The notes under the pieces are model-generated. The model had not been told where the DNA came from. It did no database searches and worked only from the letters and a program-made list of their open reading frames with translations. From the IMG/VR virus record IMGVR_UViG_3300042261_002390, positions 124,001 to 188,000 of that record: a stretch of DNA of 64,000 nt. One strand, given 5' to 3'. Below are positions 25,141 to 34,970 of this stretch, piece by piece. Position numbers and translations under genes: made by a program. The stretch comes from a virus. Position 1 is the stretch's first letter. Each line of letters begins with the position of its first letter.

Positions 25141-26049
25141 ATGAGTATTGGAACATATGGTATAGTTAGAGCATCTGATGTCAGTATCAATGATATTGAG
25201 GTATATTATAATTACACGCCGGATAGGTATACTGCAAATAATACTATTTTAAAAATAGATGATGCTACGAGTGTACTTGATTATTGCTATCTCCCAACAA
25301 ATGACCCGAATGCTGTAGGTACTGAAAATTTGTTAGAGGGAATGTATGATTTGAGATTACCAGCATCTATATTTAATCAATTGGGTATATATACAATATA
25401 TATTAAGCCTAAAACAGTTAATTCAGTTATTGTTGATTGCAGTGTTTTATCTGCATTACCATCTATAAGGGGTATTGTTTTAGATATTAATTCATTGCCG
25501 GAAGATTTAAGAGCAAATAATGCAATGCAGGGATATAGAATTGAATATATTAATGCAGATGGAACTAAATTAAGAAATGTTGTACGTTACGTGGTAACTG
25601 CTAATAAAGTATCACCAGTTAGTGAAAATGTCGGTGATACGAATCAAAAAGCAATACGATATAGATTTGATGATTCCGGAACATTGATGTTTTTACAATT
25701 AACACCAAGTAGTTCGTCTGATGTGAAAGCAAACGTAAAGCCATTTATTGGTAATGTTGGGCAAACAATATTAATTACAAATACTTATTTTTCACCAGTT
25801 GTCCTCGAAGTTGAATTAGTTGAAAATACTATTGATACTTTATCAAATATTATTGCAGGGGAACAAATTAAAGACGTAAGTAACGGCATATTAACATATT
25901 ATGATTCAAATAGAGTTATAACAAAACAATTTAATTTGTTTGAAATTAAGGATGATGTTACTAATGTTTCATTATATGAAGTAAAAGAAAAACGGACATA
26001 TATCGATGAAAGTCAAAATTTTGATGATATCGTTAATGAGGTATCTTAA
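25141..26049 (+). CDS. Hypothetical tail/baseplate protein
   Basis: A 302-residue strand-rich protein without a recognised family. There is no signal peptide and no membrane segment. It is the last gene of the baseplate unit begun by the gp25-like gene and is followed by a terminator, so a structural tail role is the simplest reading. It has few charged patches and many Tyr, Asn and Val residues, like its neighbours. Confidence 0.55.
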   Translation: MSIGTYGIVRASDVSINDIEVYYNYTPDRYTANNTILKIDDATSVLDYCYLPTNDPNAVGTENLLEGMYDLRLPASIFNQLGIYTIYIKPKTVNSVIVDCSVLSALPSIRGIVLDINSLPEDLRANNAMQGYRIEYINADGTKLRNVVRYVVTANKVSPVSENVGDTNQKAIRYRFDDSGTLMFLQLTPSSSSDVKANVKPFIGNVGQTILITNTYFSPVVLEVELVENTIDTLSNIIAGEQIKDVSNGILTYYDSNRVITKQFNLFEIKDDVTNVSLYEVKEKRTYIDESQNFDDIVNEVS

Positions 26050-26076
26050 ACCATATTATATTGACAATTAACTTGA

Positions 26077-26114
26077 GAAAAATCCCGATGTAAAATATTG
26101 GGATTTTTCATTTT
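26077..26114 (+). terminator. Rho-independent terminator
   Basis: GAAAAATCCC / GGGATTTTTC inverted repeat with a 13-base loop; the T run is within the second arm. Confidence 0.75.
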
Positions 26115-26118
26115 ATAG

Positions 26119-26127
26119 GTATTTATA
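26119..26127 (+). promoter_or_regulatory. gTATTTATA late-promoter motif
   Basis: Exact copy, 25 bases before the GTG start at 26144. Its position supports GTG as the start of this gene. Confidence 0.6.
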
Positions 26128-26143
26128 ATAAAAATTTAAGCTT

Positions 26144-29100
26144 GTGGCAAAAGTTAAAGTTATAAATAACAATCTCGACCAAAATTTAAACGGGAACACA
26201 TTCACTAACGTACCATCTGAAACAATATTTTCATTTGGTAAATTTTCGATTACGTCTAATTTTGATGGACGAAAATATATCAATTATTCTGATACTTTAA
26301 GTTCATTCGTTCGTCCAGTAACATTGGAAAATATAGGCATTTCGGATGTTGAATCAGAAATTATCTATCAGTACAATACCAATGCAGTTTTAAATTTAGA
26401 CAAATCAGATTTAAACACTTTCATTAGATTTGGTTCGGCATATGAATTTTTAAGAGTATGTATTGAGAACATTATCCTTACATATCCCGGAAGTATTTTT
26501 ATGAATTCTCAATTGTCGAGAAATAATAATATAACGTATTTTGATTATATATATGACCCGGTAAGTAATTCATCAACATTTAAGATTCCGATGAATTGTG
26601 TTATGAATACATTTGGGTTGGTTTATAATTATGGGAATAATAGTATTCCAGACAATAACGAGCTTAAGAATCTAAATTTTTCGTATGAGAATTATGTGGT
26701 GTGGACATCAATGAATCCTGATGATAATACTAGTAATGTTATCGGTTTCACTGGAAATACCACAGGGAGAAACTATTTAACACTTACTGTTCATGGTAAT
26801 CCGTTTAGTATGATTACTACTGATTCAGCACCGCTTGATTTTCACATCAAGCCTAATAATTATGTTTTTGAAAAATTTAGGGCGGTCTTAAATGAATTTG
26901 AAAAATATATTGTTTCATCTAGAGTGGGTATGAATGGTTTTGAATTTGTTTTGAAAGACCCGACCTTGTTGGATGATGGTAACATTACATATTCGGATAT
27001 TAAATTATTGTGGAATACGTCAGACAAATATAATATTGACATAAACACACCTAACTATCAGAAATTTTTGGAAATTGTTTTAACTGTTGGGGTAAAATAC
27101 GATAAAATTAAAACAGACTTAATTGCAAGATTTTTAACTCCTTCGTCAATTAAGGCATATGACCTTACAGATGAGGGAAAAATGACTAAATTGCTTAGAA
27201 TTTACGGTAGAGAATTCGACCAAATTCGTGAATTTATTGATTCGTTGGTTTATATTAATAAGGTGACGTATGATAAAGTAAACAATGTCCCCGACCAAGT
27301 TGTAAGAAATTTATCAAGAACATTCGGATGGGATTATTTCTCATTGGTTAATGAAACTGAATTGATTGAAAGTTTTTTAACTGTTGATGAAAATGAGAGA
27401 GATTTGAATTCTGATTTATTGCCTGCTGAGATTGATATTGAATTGTGGAGAAGGATTATCATGAACACCAATTATTTTTGGAAAAGTAAAGGCACTAGAG
27501 AAGCCATTAAATCGATGTTTTTATTAATTGGTATTCCCGAGCCATTTATAAATATTACTGAATATGTGTATACTGTTGATGGAAAGATAAATCCAAATAC
27601 TGTACCGTTTTCAATAAATGATTTCCCAACACAATCATTACCATACGATACTGAAGGTTATCCTAAAGCACCAATCGAAGGTAATAATTATTATTTTCAA
27701 ATATCCGGGGATACTGATAACGGTCAAACATATTTTGACTTATTTAGAAAAGTTGGATTTAATTTGATGAGAACGCCAGATAATAAAAAATCTTGGGTTG
27801 AAAGTGGTGCAACTTATCGAATAGACGATTCAACGCCACAATATTATCAATTGGATAGTAAACTTGTCCTTAATACTAAGGAAGTTGATGTTGCTCTTGA
27901 TACTGCAAGAGGTATTGAGTATGATGTATATAACTATATTCAAAAGGATTATGCAATTAATTCTAGTGGATATACATTGCCATACTCATATGTAAATATA
28001 TCATTAGGCGTTAGTGGTTCACAAAACACATTTCCACTTCCATTAAATTATTCTTCTGAGAAGGTTATGGGCGACCTTGAAGTTCGTTTTAATGGTATAT
28101 TATTAAATGCTCCGAAAACAGGAACAACAACCGGAATCACATACCAAGCTGATTATAGTATTGACGAAGTTAGTAAGACATTTACCATCCTTAATGGAAT
28201 ATATGCTAAAAATAATACGTTGAGAAGGGATGTTATACAAGCTACATTTATTTATTCTGGTGGTACTCATTCACTTTCAGGATTATCAGTAAATTATGTT
28301 GTAACTAGGGTTAAGGCTGATGTAAATGGAACTGTAATACCATTGCCGACATATCCACGTGGTGATGTTCAAGTAACTATTAACGGTATTGCATTAACTA
28401 AAGGTACACCACAATTTATCGCAGATTATACACTCGACCCAAATAATTCAACAGGTAGTACAAATAATCAAATTATTATTCAAAATCCTGAAGTTATTGC
28501 ATATTTACAAATAAATCCCGAAATTCAAATTGCATATGTTGAGGTTGAAGGCAGTAATGATATTTATGCAAGAAGTGAAATTGTTAGAGTAGATAGTTTT
28601 AATTCAAGTAAAATATATTTGAATCAATCTGCAAATAAATATGTTTATAGATTGAATTATAAGGCAAATAATGCTTCTGACATTAAAGTGTTAATTGATG
28701 GGATTGCACTTGAACCAAATACCGATTATTCAATAAATGTACAAAATCTATATGAGGTTTTCTTACCAAGAGGTATAAAATACGGAAGTGTGATAAGCGT
28801 CTATTATCTTGTTGGTGCGAATGCGTTGTTTAACCCGGTGATATCTGATGTATTTGGTATTGGTGATATTAGCAATTTATCGTTTTTAGAATTTATTGAT
28901 TTGATTCAAAAAAGATTGGTTAATAGTAGAAATAGAAAAACAATTAGTGATTTTAAGGGTGGTTGGTATCCTACTTTATTGAGAGTATATACCGAATACT
29001 TGAAACGTGCAACATTGCCGGAAGATAATCCATTGCATTCAAATGGTTACACATTTGCTAATTTATATCCATTCTTAAGTAAATATAATGCATTTTTCCA

Positions 29101-30826
29101 AAGATTTGTTGACCAATTGTTATCAGCAACAATTATCTTACGAAGGGGTGGATTAATGGTCAGAAACAGCGTATTTACTAAACAAAAATTTATGTATAGA
29201 AGAGGCGTTAATTTATATGCCAATAATTCAACAACTACTGACAAAAGAGGAAACCCAATGTATGAATATCTTGGCGATGATGATGTGATTTTTAAAATTG
29301 TACAAGATATATTACCTCCTGAACCACCTAATCCACCAACATTATATGTCGATACTATTACAGGTGGTATTGGTAGTATTATTACTGGTGGTGAGAATAT
29401 TTTAGGTATTGAAGTAATTAATAAATATGGCGTTGATTATAGAAAGTGGAACGGTAGCTCTTGGGATACTTGGGTTCGAATAAGCGAATCAGGAACGCTA
29501 ATTTCTGATAGCTATTCAACAACAATATCTGATGTAACCCCAGATACTATGTATGAGTATCGAGCATTTGTTCAATCACCATATACTGGATACACTGGTC
29601 AATCAAAAACAATTACAACACCAGTAGTAGTACCAGACCCGGAAATATTTACAAAGAATGCTTCGGTAACTCAAACAACATTAGCTAGTGGTGGTGAAAA
29701 TATTGTTCGATATGCTGATGCTGATTATTATGGTATGCAATATAGAGTGCTTTACACAAGTACTTGGACTACAGTTCCAGCACCGTTATTGTCCACACCA
29801 TTGGTTACTAATAATTATGATTATCTTATAACTGGTTTGTCGCCGGAAACAGCATATGAATATCGTGCATATATGACCGTTGATGGCGTTCCATATTATG
29901 GTAATACTAAAACGACAGTAACGTCAGCAATTGCACCGACAATACCAACAGTAATTACTGGTGGTGCTCACGATGTGACTGATATTTGTATGCAAATTGG
30001 CGATAATTACGTTAGTGATAAGGGAAATGCTTGCATCACTGAATATGGCGTATTATACACTCAAAATCCCGCATATAGCTGTGCGTCATGTTTGGTCTAT
30101 GGTAATACACCTACATATGTGTGCAAAAAATCAATATCAAGTGATATTGGGGTGGGAACATGTTATTTCCCCGATGGTGTTCAATCAATTATTAATTTAG
30201 ACCCAAACACTCAAACATATTATAGAGCATATGCCACAAATAGTGTGGGCGTTGGATATGGATGTGTTAATTCTCAAGCTACATGCGTGTCATCAACAGT
30301 TCATACAGTATATTTAAGTGACGGTAATTACAATTCGTGTTCGATTTCAGCAGTTAATTCGTGTGCTAAAATTGTTATTGAGCCACCATTAACCCCGGGA
30401 CAAAGTTTTACATTATCTTACAGTAATAATGCATGCTCGACTACAGATACTGTAACTAGATTAATGTCAACATGCTCTTTTGTTTGTTGTGGTATTAATA
30501 AATTAGATTGTGCCAGTACAAATATCCCAGATAATTATAGTGCTTGTTCGTGTGATGTATCTGATAATAAGGTAGGAACAATAAATATCGACTATGCTAC
30601 TAATTTAAGTGATATTACATTTTATACGATAGCAAATAGTCACACATCGAACGCTTGTTTAGATTATAATAATTGTGCATCGACATGCATTACATCAATA
30701 AGCAATCCTGTTAATGGTACATTCCAAATTTCAGGAGATTTAAACAATCAATATATGTGCATTTATACCGCCAGTAATTTCACCGGAAATGAAAGTGGTG
30801 GTTTTGTACCATTTGAGATTGCATGA
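26144..30826 (+). CDS. Large baseplate/tail protein with Ig-like and FN3-like repeats and Cys-rich tail
   Basis: A 1560-residue protein starting with GTG. Residues 330-480 look like a tail-protein-I/baseplate domain, with YFWKSKGTREAIKSMFLLIG around residues 440-460, the part that normally contacts the wedge. Residues 615-930 hold three Ig-like repeats marked by VxxNGIxL and an Asp-Tyr near the end (VRFNGILLNA, VTINGIALTK, VLIDGIALEP). From about residue 1065, FN3-like domains follow (YGVDYRKWNG, then DTMYEYRAFVQSP). The last 280 residues contain about 21 cysteines, while the first 1280 have almost none. The protein would run from the baseplate outward. The Cys-rich end is unusual for a protein assembled in the cytoplasm. 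Confidence 0.75.
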   Translation: MAKVKVINNNLDQNLNGNTFTNVPSETIFSFGKFSITSNFDGRKYINYSDTLSSFVRPVTLENIGISDVESEIIYQYNTNAVLNLDKSDLNTFIRFGSAYEFLRVCIENIILTYPGSIFMNSQLSRNNNITYFDYIYDPVSNSSTFKIPMNCVMNTFGLVYNYGNNSIPDNNELKNLNFSYENYVVWTSMNPDDNTSNVIGFTGNTTGRNYLTLTVHGNPFSMITTDSAPLDFHIKPNNYVFEKFRAVLNEFEKYIVSSRVGMNGFEFVLKDPTLLDDGNITYSDIKLLWNTSDKYNIDINTPNYQKFLEIVLTVGVKYDKIKTDLIARFLTPSSIKAYDLTDEGKMTKLLRIYGREFDQIREFIDSLVYINKVTYDKVNNVPDQVVRNLSRTFGWDYFSLVNETELIESFLTVDENERDLNSDLLPAEIDIELWRRIIMNTNYFWKSKGTREAIKSMFLLIGIPEPFINITEYVYTVDGKINPNTVPFSINDFPTQSLPYDTEGYPKAPIEGNNYYFQISGDTDNGQTYFDLFRKVGFNLMRTPDNKKSWVESGATYRIDDSTPQYYQLDSKLVLNTKEVDVALDTARGIEYDVYNYIQKDYAINSSGYTLPYSYVNISLGVSGSQNTFPLPLNYSSEKVMGDLEVRFNGILLNAPKTGTTTGITYQADYSIDEVSKTFTILNGIYAKNNTLRRDVIQATFIYSGGTHSLSGLSVNYVVTRVKADVNGTVIPLPTYPRGDVQVTINGIALTKGTPQFIADYTLDPNNSTGSTNNQIIIQNPEVIAYLQINPEIQIAYVEVEGSNDIYARSEIVRVDSFNSSKIYLNQSANKYVYRLNYKANNASDIKVLIDGIALEPNTDYSINVQNLYEVFLPRGIKYGSVISVYYLVGANALFNPVISDVFGIGDISNLSFLEFIDLIQKRLVNSRNRKTISDFKGGWYPTLLRVYTEYLKRATLPEDNPLHSNGYTFANLYPFLSKYNAFFQRFVDQLLSATIILRRGGLMVRNSVFTKQKFMYRRGVNLYANNSTTTDKRGNPMYEYLGDDDVIFKIVQDILPPEPPNPPTLYVDTITGGIGSIITGGENILGIEVINKYGVDYRKWNGSSWDTWVRISESGTLISDSYSTTISDVTPDTMYEYRAFVQSPYTGYTGQSKTITTPVVVPDPEIFTKNASVTQTTLASGGENIVRYADADYYGMQYRVLYTSTWTTVPAPLLSTPLVTNNYDYLITGLSPETAYEYRAYMTVDGVPYYGNTKTTVTSAIAPTIPTVITGGAHDVTDICMQIGDNYVSDKGNACITEYGVLYTQNPAYSCASCLVYGNTPTYVCKKSISSDIGVGTCYFPDGVQSIINLDPNTQTYYRAYATNSVGVGYGCVNSQATCVSSTVHTVYLSDGNYNSCSISAVNSCAKIVIEPPLTPGQSFTLSYSNNACSTTDTVTRLMSTCSFVCCGINKLDCASTNIPDNYSACSCDVSDNKVGTINIDYATNLSDITFYTIANSHTSNACLDYNNCASTCITSISNPVNGTFQISGDLNNQYMCIYTASNFTGNESGGFVPFEIA

Positions 30827-30841
30827 TTTATAAAATAAATT

Positions 30842-30850
30842 GTATTTATA
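30842..30850 (+). promoter_or_regulatory. gTATTTATA late-promoter motif
   Basis: Exact copy, 24 bases before the ATG at 30866. Confidence 0.6.
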
Positions 30851-30865
30851 GTAAAATAATATAAA

Positions 30866-32665
30866 ATGGCATTTATTGAAAAAGAAAACCCTGTTGTGTT
30901 GAATATAATGTTAACTTCTAAGGGTAGAGAACAATTATCTACTGGAAATTTAACATTCAGTTATTTTGCTATTGGTGATAGTGAAATGGATTATAATTTT
31001 ATTCGAGAAGTTAATGCTGACCCAAATGTTGACCCTAAATACGTGTCGTTTGATTCTAGCATATTAAGACCAAAAGATAAGAATCCTAAAATCATTTCAT
31101 TTGTGCCAAGAAATTTGAGTGGTGACCCATATAATGAGATAGCAACAATATCGCCCATATCATATGATGTGGTAAATACAGCAAACCCAATTGGATTTTT
31201 TAGTGGAAATACTTTTATAATCGATGCATTACATGTTAAGCAGCCGGACATGATGATATACATGAGTGGTGCTACAGGTGGAACATCGTTATCAATACGA
31301 AAAGCACCTACTTTCGGTGCTAGTGGGAATGAACCAGCAATAAATGATTTATTGTTTGTGAAATGGAGTGCTGATGTCGATACTACCGGGCACACAATTA
31401 ATGATAATCTACCAACACCATATTTGATGTATCAAATTGTTGATAAAACGGGTACTTTGGCTGCAAATACATTAAAGGTTATTGTTGATAGAGAACTGCC
31501 TGATTTTAGTGCGTTTTCTCCTTCAAATGTTTCTGGGGCATTGTTATATTATAGTGGTTTAACATCACCTCATCAAATGTCACCCGATTATTTAACAGAA
31601 AGTGTTTTAGATTTTTTTAATAACTACCAATGTACAATTGATGCATATCCTTTTTGGAATATGACAATGGTGTATACTGAAGAATTAGCTGGGATACAAG
31701 CTGCCGATAGAAAATATACTCAATTTAATAGTAGGACATATGGTGGGTTTGTATCATACATTCAAAATCAATCACCAGTATATAAAAAATTGGGTATCAT
31801 ACACTATACAAATAATTCTCCGGCGAATACGTATGGTGAAGAATTTTATTTAAATACACCAACCATAACTATCCCAACAATTATGTGGCATAAAGCAAGT
31901 ACAACTAAATTAGGTGTTAGTTTTAGTGCGATTGGGAATGTTAAATTATTAACTGGCGATACTGTATCATTAAACATTGAATATTATGATTTGGGTGATA
32001 CTGATGGTAATATTATTGGTAAAGTATTCCCGGGACTTAAAATATTTGTCATTGAAGACCAAGAATTGTTGTTTGCTATGTCGTATAAGTCAAATAGGTC
32101 TTGGACACTACCAAATTATTTAGTGGGTGGTGGTAGTGGTATTATTCCTTGCCCAACTACAAGTACAACAACTACAACAACTACGGCAGGTCCTGTTATC
32201 CCGACAACTACTACAACTAGTACAACTACTACAAGCACAACTAGTACAAGTACAACTTCTACTAGTACAAGCACAACTAGTACAACTTCTACAAGTACTA
32301 GTACGACCTCTACAAGTACAACAACAACATTACCACCCGTAAAAACATTGGATGTTGTTAGCGTTGGAACACCTGATACTACATTAGATTATGGTATTAC
32401 ATTATCAAATACTACTGGCTCACCGATAACATTTAGATTACAAATATCGAATGAAACGCAAGCTGCTGGTGTATTCCATAATAGTGGTCAAATTATTGTA
32501 CCTGCTGGTACAGTTAATCAATATTATAGTGGTACGATTACTGGTTTCCCATTCTCTAATGCAAATGGCGATACAATTGATGCTAATTTGAGTGATGATG
32601 ATGGTGTGACATGGACTGCTTCATTTAATTTTGACCCACCATATACTTTGCCATATGGTGCATAA
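30866..32665 (+). CDS. Tail/baseplate structural protein with Thr/Ser linker
   Basis: A 599-residue protein. The N-terminus (LNIMLTSKGREQLS, then FSYFAIGDSEMDY at about residues 14-43) follows the pattern of tail-collar or fibre-connector proteins of large phages, in which the GD-x-E segment is conserved. The middle (to residue 425) is strand-rich. Residues 430-490 are a long Thr/Ser linker. The last 105 residues form a separate beta-sandwich (LDVVSVGTPDTTLDYGITLSN...), probably exposed and perhaps receptor-binding. It has its own late-type promoter. Confidence 0.7.
   Translation: MAFIEKENPVVLNIMLTSKGREQLSTGNLTFSYFAIGDSEMDYNFIREVNADPNVDPKYVSFDSSILRPKDKNPKIISFVPRNLSGDPYNEIATISPISYDVVNTANPIGFFSGNTFIIDALHVKQPDMMIYMSGATGGTSLSIRKAPTFGASGNEPAINDLLFVKWSADVDTTGHTINDNLPTPYLMYQIVDKTGTLAANTLKVIVDRELPDFSAFSPSNVSGALLYYSGLTSPHQMSPDYLTESVLDFFNNYQCTIDAYPFWNMTMVYTEELAGIQAADRKYTQFNSRTYGGFVSYIQNQSPVYKKLGIIHYTNNSPANTYGEEFYLNTPTITIPTIMWHKASTTKLGVSFSAIGNVKLLTGDTVSLNIEYYDLGDTDGNIIGKVFPGLKIFVIEDQELLFAMSYKSNRSWTLPNYLVGGGSGIIPCPTTSTTTTTTTAGPVIPTTTTTSTTTTSTTSTSTTSTSTSTTSTTSTSTSTTSTSTTTTLPPVKTLDVVSVGTPDTTLDYGITLSNTTGSPITFRLQISNETQAAGVFHNSGQIIVPAGTVNQYYSGTITGFPFSNANGDTIDANLSDDDGVTWTASFNFDPPYTLPYGA
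32155..32331 (+). repeat. Thr/Ser-codon low-complexity repeat (linker coding)
   Basis: About 175 bases made almost only of ACA/ACT/ACG/ACC and AGT/AGC/TCT codons, with many imperfect copies of AGTACAACT. It resembles the repeat at 23671-23757 in another tail gene, so the two loci could recombine. Confidence 0.8.
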
Positions 32666-32670
32666 AATCC

Positions 32671-32701
32671 TTGCAAATTAGCTAATTATTTTGTAGTTTT
32701 G
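32671..32701 (+). promoter_or_regulatory. Bacteroidetes-type -33/-7 promoter
   Basis: TTG at 32671-32673, exactly 20 bases, then TAGTTTTG at 32694-32701, which fits the TAnnTTTG -7 consensus. The ATG follows four bases later, so the mRNA would be almost leaderless. It starts the glycosyltransferase island. Confidence 0.75.
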
Positions 32702-32705
32702 TATT

Positions 32706-33707
32706 ATGAAAGAATTAAGATTTGTAAGTGCTCAACCTGCTACGGACTATTATGCGTGGCAGGTTGAAGTAATGATTAATAATTTCCTTGAAATGGGAAT
32801 TAATGGAAATTATATCGATATAATTTGTATGATAAATAATAACGTGATTCCCGAAAAATGGTCGAAATTAGCTAATCATTATAATTTTGTTCGTTTCTTT
32901 TTTTATAATGATACTAGAAAATTAAAATTCTATCCATCTTCAACAAGACCAAATGCATTAAAACAACATTGGTTAACAAGACCAGAATTATTAGAGAATC
33001 ATATATTTTATCATGATTGTGATATTGTATTTACTAAGCCAATAGATTGGTCTAAGTTTTTGGATGACGATAATAAATGGTATGGGTCTGATACTCGTTG
33101 GTATATTTCTCATGATTATATCATATCAAAAGGTGAGGATATATTGGATAAAATGTGTGGAATTGTTGATATTGACAAGCAAATTGTAAAAGATAACGAA
33201 TTAAATAGTATTGGCGCACAATATTTAATGAAAGATATTGATTGGCAATTTTGGGATAGGGTTGAGCGTGATTCAGAACGATTATTTAAAGAAATTACCG
33301 ACATTAACAATTACAAAATATTCCTAGATAATCAAAGAATTGCTGATGAAAAAGCTAAAGGCATTAATGGATTACCACCATATCATCCATTACAAATATG
33401 GTGTGCTGACATGTGGGCAGTATTATGGAATGGATGGAAAATGGGTAAAGAAACGATTTGTAGTGAAGAATTACAATTTGCATGGGCAACGTCAGGTGAG
33501 GATGATTGGCATAAATTCAATATTTTTCATAATGCAGGAGTCACTGAAGAAATAAAAGCTACTGCGGAAAAGGAAGGATTATTTTATAAAGCAGATTATA
33601 TGAATAAACTACCATATAATGAAGAATTAAAAATTAAACCCCGCACTACAAGTTTAAAGTATTGGGAAATAATTAAGAAAACCGCAAAAAAATCAGTTTT
33701 ATTGTAA
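32706..33707 (+). CDS. GT-A type glycosyltransferase-like protein
   Basis: A 333-residue protein with a GT-A fold signature: NHIFYHDCDIVFTKPIDW (about residues 98-115) contains the D-x-D motif that binds the metal and nucleotide sugar, followed by WYGSDTRWYIS. The C-terminal region includes WCADMWAVLWNGWKMG and FNIFHNAGV, typical of sugar-acceptor loops in this group. It probably transfers a hexose. First gene of a four-gene unit driven by a host-type promoter, one base ahead of the next gene. Confidence 0.75.
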   Translation: MKELRFVSAQPATDYYAWQVEVMINNFLEMGINGNYIDIICMINNNVIPEKWSKLANHYNFVRFFFYNDTRKLKFYPSSTRPNALKQHWLTRPELLENHIFYHDCDIVFTKPIDWSKFLDDDNKWYGSDTRWYISHDYIISKGEDILDKMCGIVDIDKQIVKDNELNSIGAQYLMKDIDWQFWDRVERDSERLFKEITDINNYKIFLDNQRIADEKAKGINGLPPYHPLQIWCADMWAVLWNGWKMGKETICSEELQFAWATSGEDDWHKFNIFHNAGVTEEIKATAEKEGLFYKADYMNKLPYNEELKIKPRTTSLKYWEIIKKTAKKSVLL

Positions 33708-33708
33708 T

Positions 33709-34362
33709 ATGGAAAGAATAATACACCAAATTTGGGTTGGTTCTTATGAAATGCCCGAGAGAGAAAAATATTTTATGAAAAGGGTTAAAGAATTAAACCC
33801 TACATTTCAACATATGTTGTGGAATGATAATAATTTACCAAACCTACCTGATAAAATTAAAACACTTTGTGATGCGTTTAGAAAACAAAAAGATTATGCT
33901 CATATTGCTGATGTTTTGAGAATATTCCTCGTTAAAGAGTATGGTGGATTGTATATTGATGTGGATTTTAAACCGATGAAACCATTTACATTGTTTGATA
34001 ACAACAATAACTCAATGTTTGTATGTTATCATGGTGGTAATGATTATACTATGCCTAATGGTGTATTCGGTGGCAAAAAAAATTCAGAACAAGTAAATTT
34101 TATATATGAGTTAGTTGATATTGGAAAAAGTGGATGGTATGGACCTAGTTGGCTGGGTGGTGCAGTAAAACAATATTTAAAACTAGATTATGAAACAAAT
34201 CATGATATAGTTAAAATAAAATGTGCTGAAAACAATATCGATTACTGTTTATTTCCTGAGTTTGAGACATATTTCAAGCATTTAGCATTATATTCTTGGT
34301 CACCGGAAAATAAGAGAAATTTTGAAAATGGAAATATAAATTATTTAGAATGGACGAGATAG
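33709..34362 (+). CDS. GT32-family glycosyltransferase
   Basis: A 217-residue GT32 (OCH1/capsular mannosyl- or galactosyl-transferase-like) protein. Family landmarks: IIHQIWVGS at the N-terminus, DYAHIADVLRIFLVKEYGG and the D-x-D motif in LYIDVDFKP (around residues 82-90), then a loop with GVFGGKK. It would use a nucleotide sugar to extend a glycan. It overlaps the next gene by 13 bases, so the two are co-translated. Confidence 0.88.
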   Translation: MERIIHQIWVGSYEMPEREKYFMKRVKELNPTFQHMLWNDNNLPNLPDKIKTLCDAFRKQKDYAHIADVLRIFLVKEYGGLYIDVDFKPMKPFTLFDNNNNSMFVCYHGGNDYTMPNGVFGGKKNSEQVNFIYELVDIGKSGWYGPSWLGGAVKQYLKLDYETNHDIVKIKCAENNIDYCLFPEFETYFKHLALYSWSPENKRNFENGNINYLEWTR

Positions 34363-34970
34363 AAAAGATATTTTCTGGTGATAATCATTTATATGGTAGA
34401 ACCGATATTGATAATTTTAGCGTATCTGGATGTGGGTCTCAAATGGATGACTCCACATTAAACGTTAGAAATAATTTATATCAATTTTTAAATAAACATG
34501 GGATTAATAGTATTGCTGATATACCGTGTGGTGATTACTGGTGGATGAGGCATGTTAAATTATTTGAGATTGAATATATTGGTGGTGATATAATAACACC
34601 ACAAATTCAAAAAATGAAAAAAAACTTTCCATACGTTGATTTTAGAAGAATTGATATTCGATTAGACAAACTACCAACTGTCGATTTATTATTTTGTCGA
34701 GATTGTTTATTTCATTTTAGCTCAGTTGATAAGAAAATGGCATTACATAATTTTATAAATTCAGACATCAAATACATTCTAATGAGTAATCACCCTCTTT
34801 CAAATAAAAATAACGACATTGTTACGGGTGATTTTACACATATTAACTGGCGACTAGAACCGTGGAATTTTGGATTACCGATTGATATATTATATGATAG
34901 TAATGTAGGATATGATACTAAAGAATTACAACTTTACACAAAAAATCAAATTATTGAATTTTTATTATGA
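34350..34970 (+). CDS. Class I SAM-dependent methyltransferase
   Basis: A 206-residue Rossmann-fold methyltransferase. The SAM-binding motif I is SIADIPCGDYWWM (about residues 50-62), motif II ends in GGDI, and LLFCRDCLFHFSS is the post-motif III region. There is no DNA-methyltransferase D/NPPY motif, and the gene is embedded between glycosyltransferases, so a sugar or small glycan acceptor is more likely than DNA. The protein is short for the family, so an extra substrate-binding domain is lacking. It overlaps the next gene by four bases. Confidence 0.8.
   Translation: MDEIEKIFSGDNHLYGRTDIDNFSVSGCGSQMDDSTLNVRNNLYQFLNKHGINSIADIPCGDYWWMRHVKLFEIEYIGGDIITPQIQKMKKNFPYVDFRRIDIRLDKLPTVDLLFCRDCLFHFSSVDKKMALHNFINSDIKYILMSNHPLSNKNNDIVTGDFTHINWRLEPWNFGLPIDILYDSNVGYDTKELQLYTKNQIIEFLL

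Noticed and set aside
32155-32331. Repeat tract that might look like a CRISPR array
   Set aside because: It is in frame, codes Thr/Ser codons, and has no regular spacer pattern.
34350-34970. DNA methyltransferase protecting phage DNA
   Set aside because: The SAM motif is present but no D/NPPY-type DNA catalytic motif is visible, and the context is glycan synthesis.
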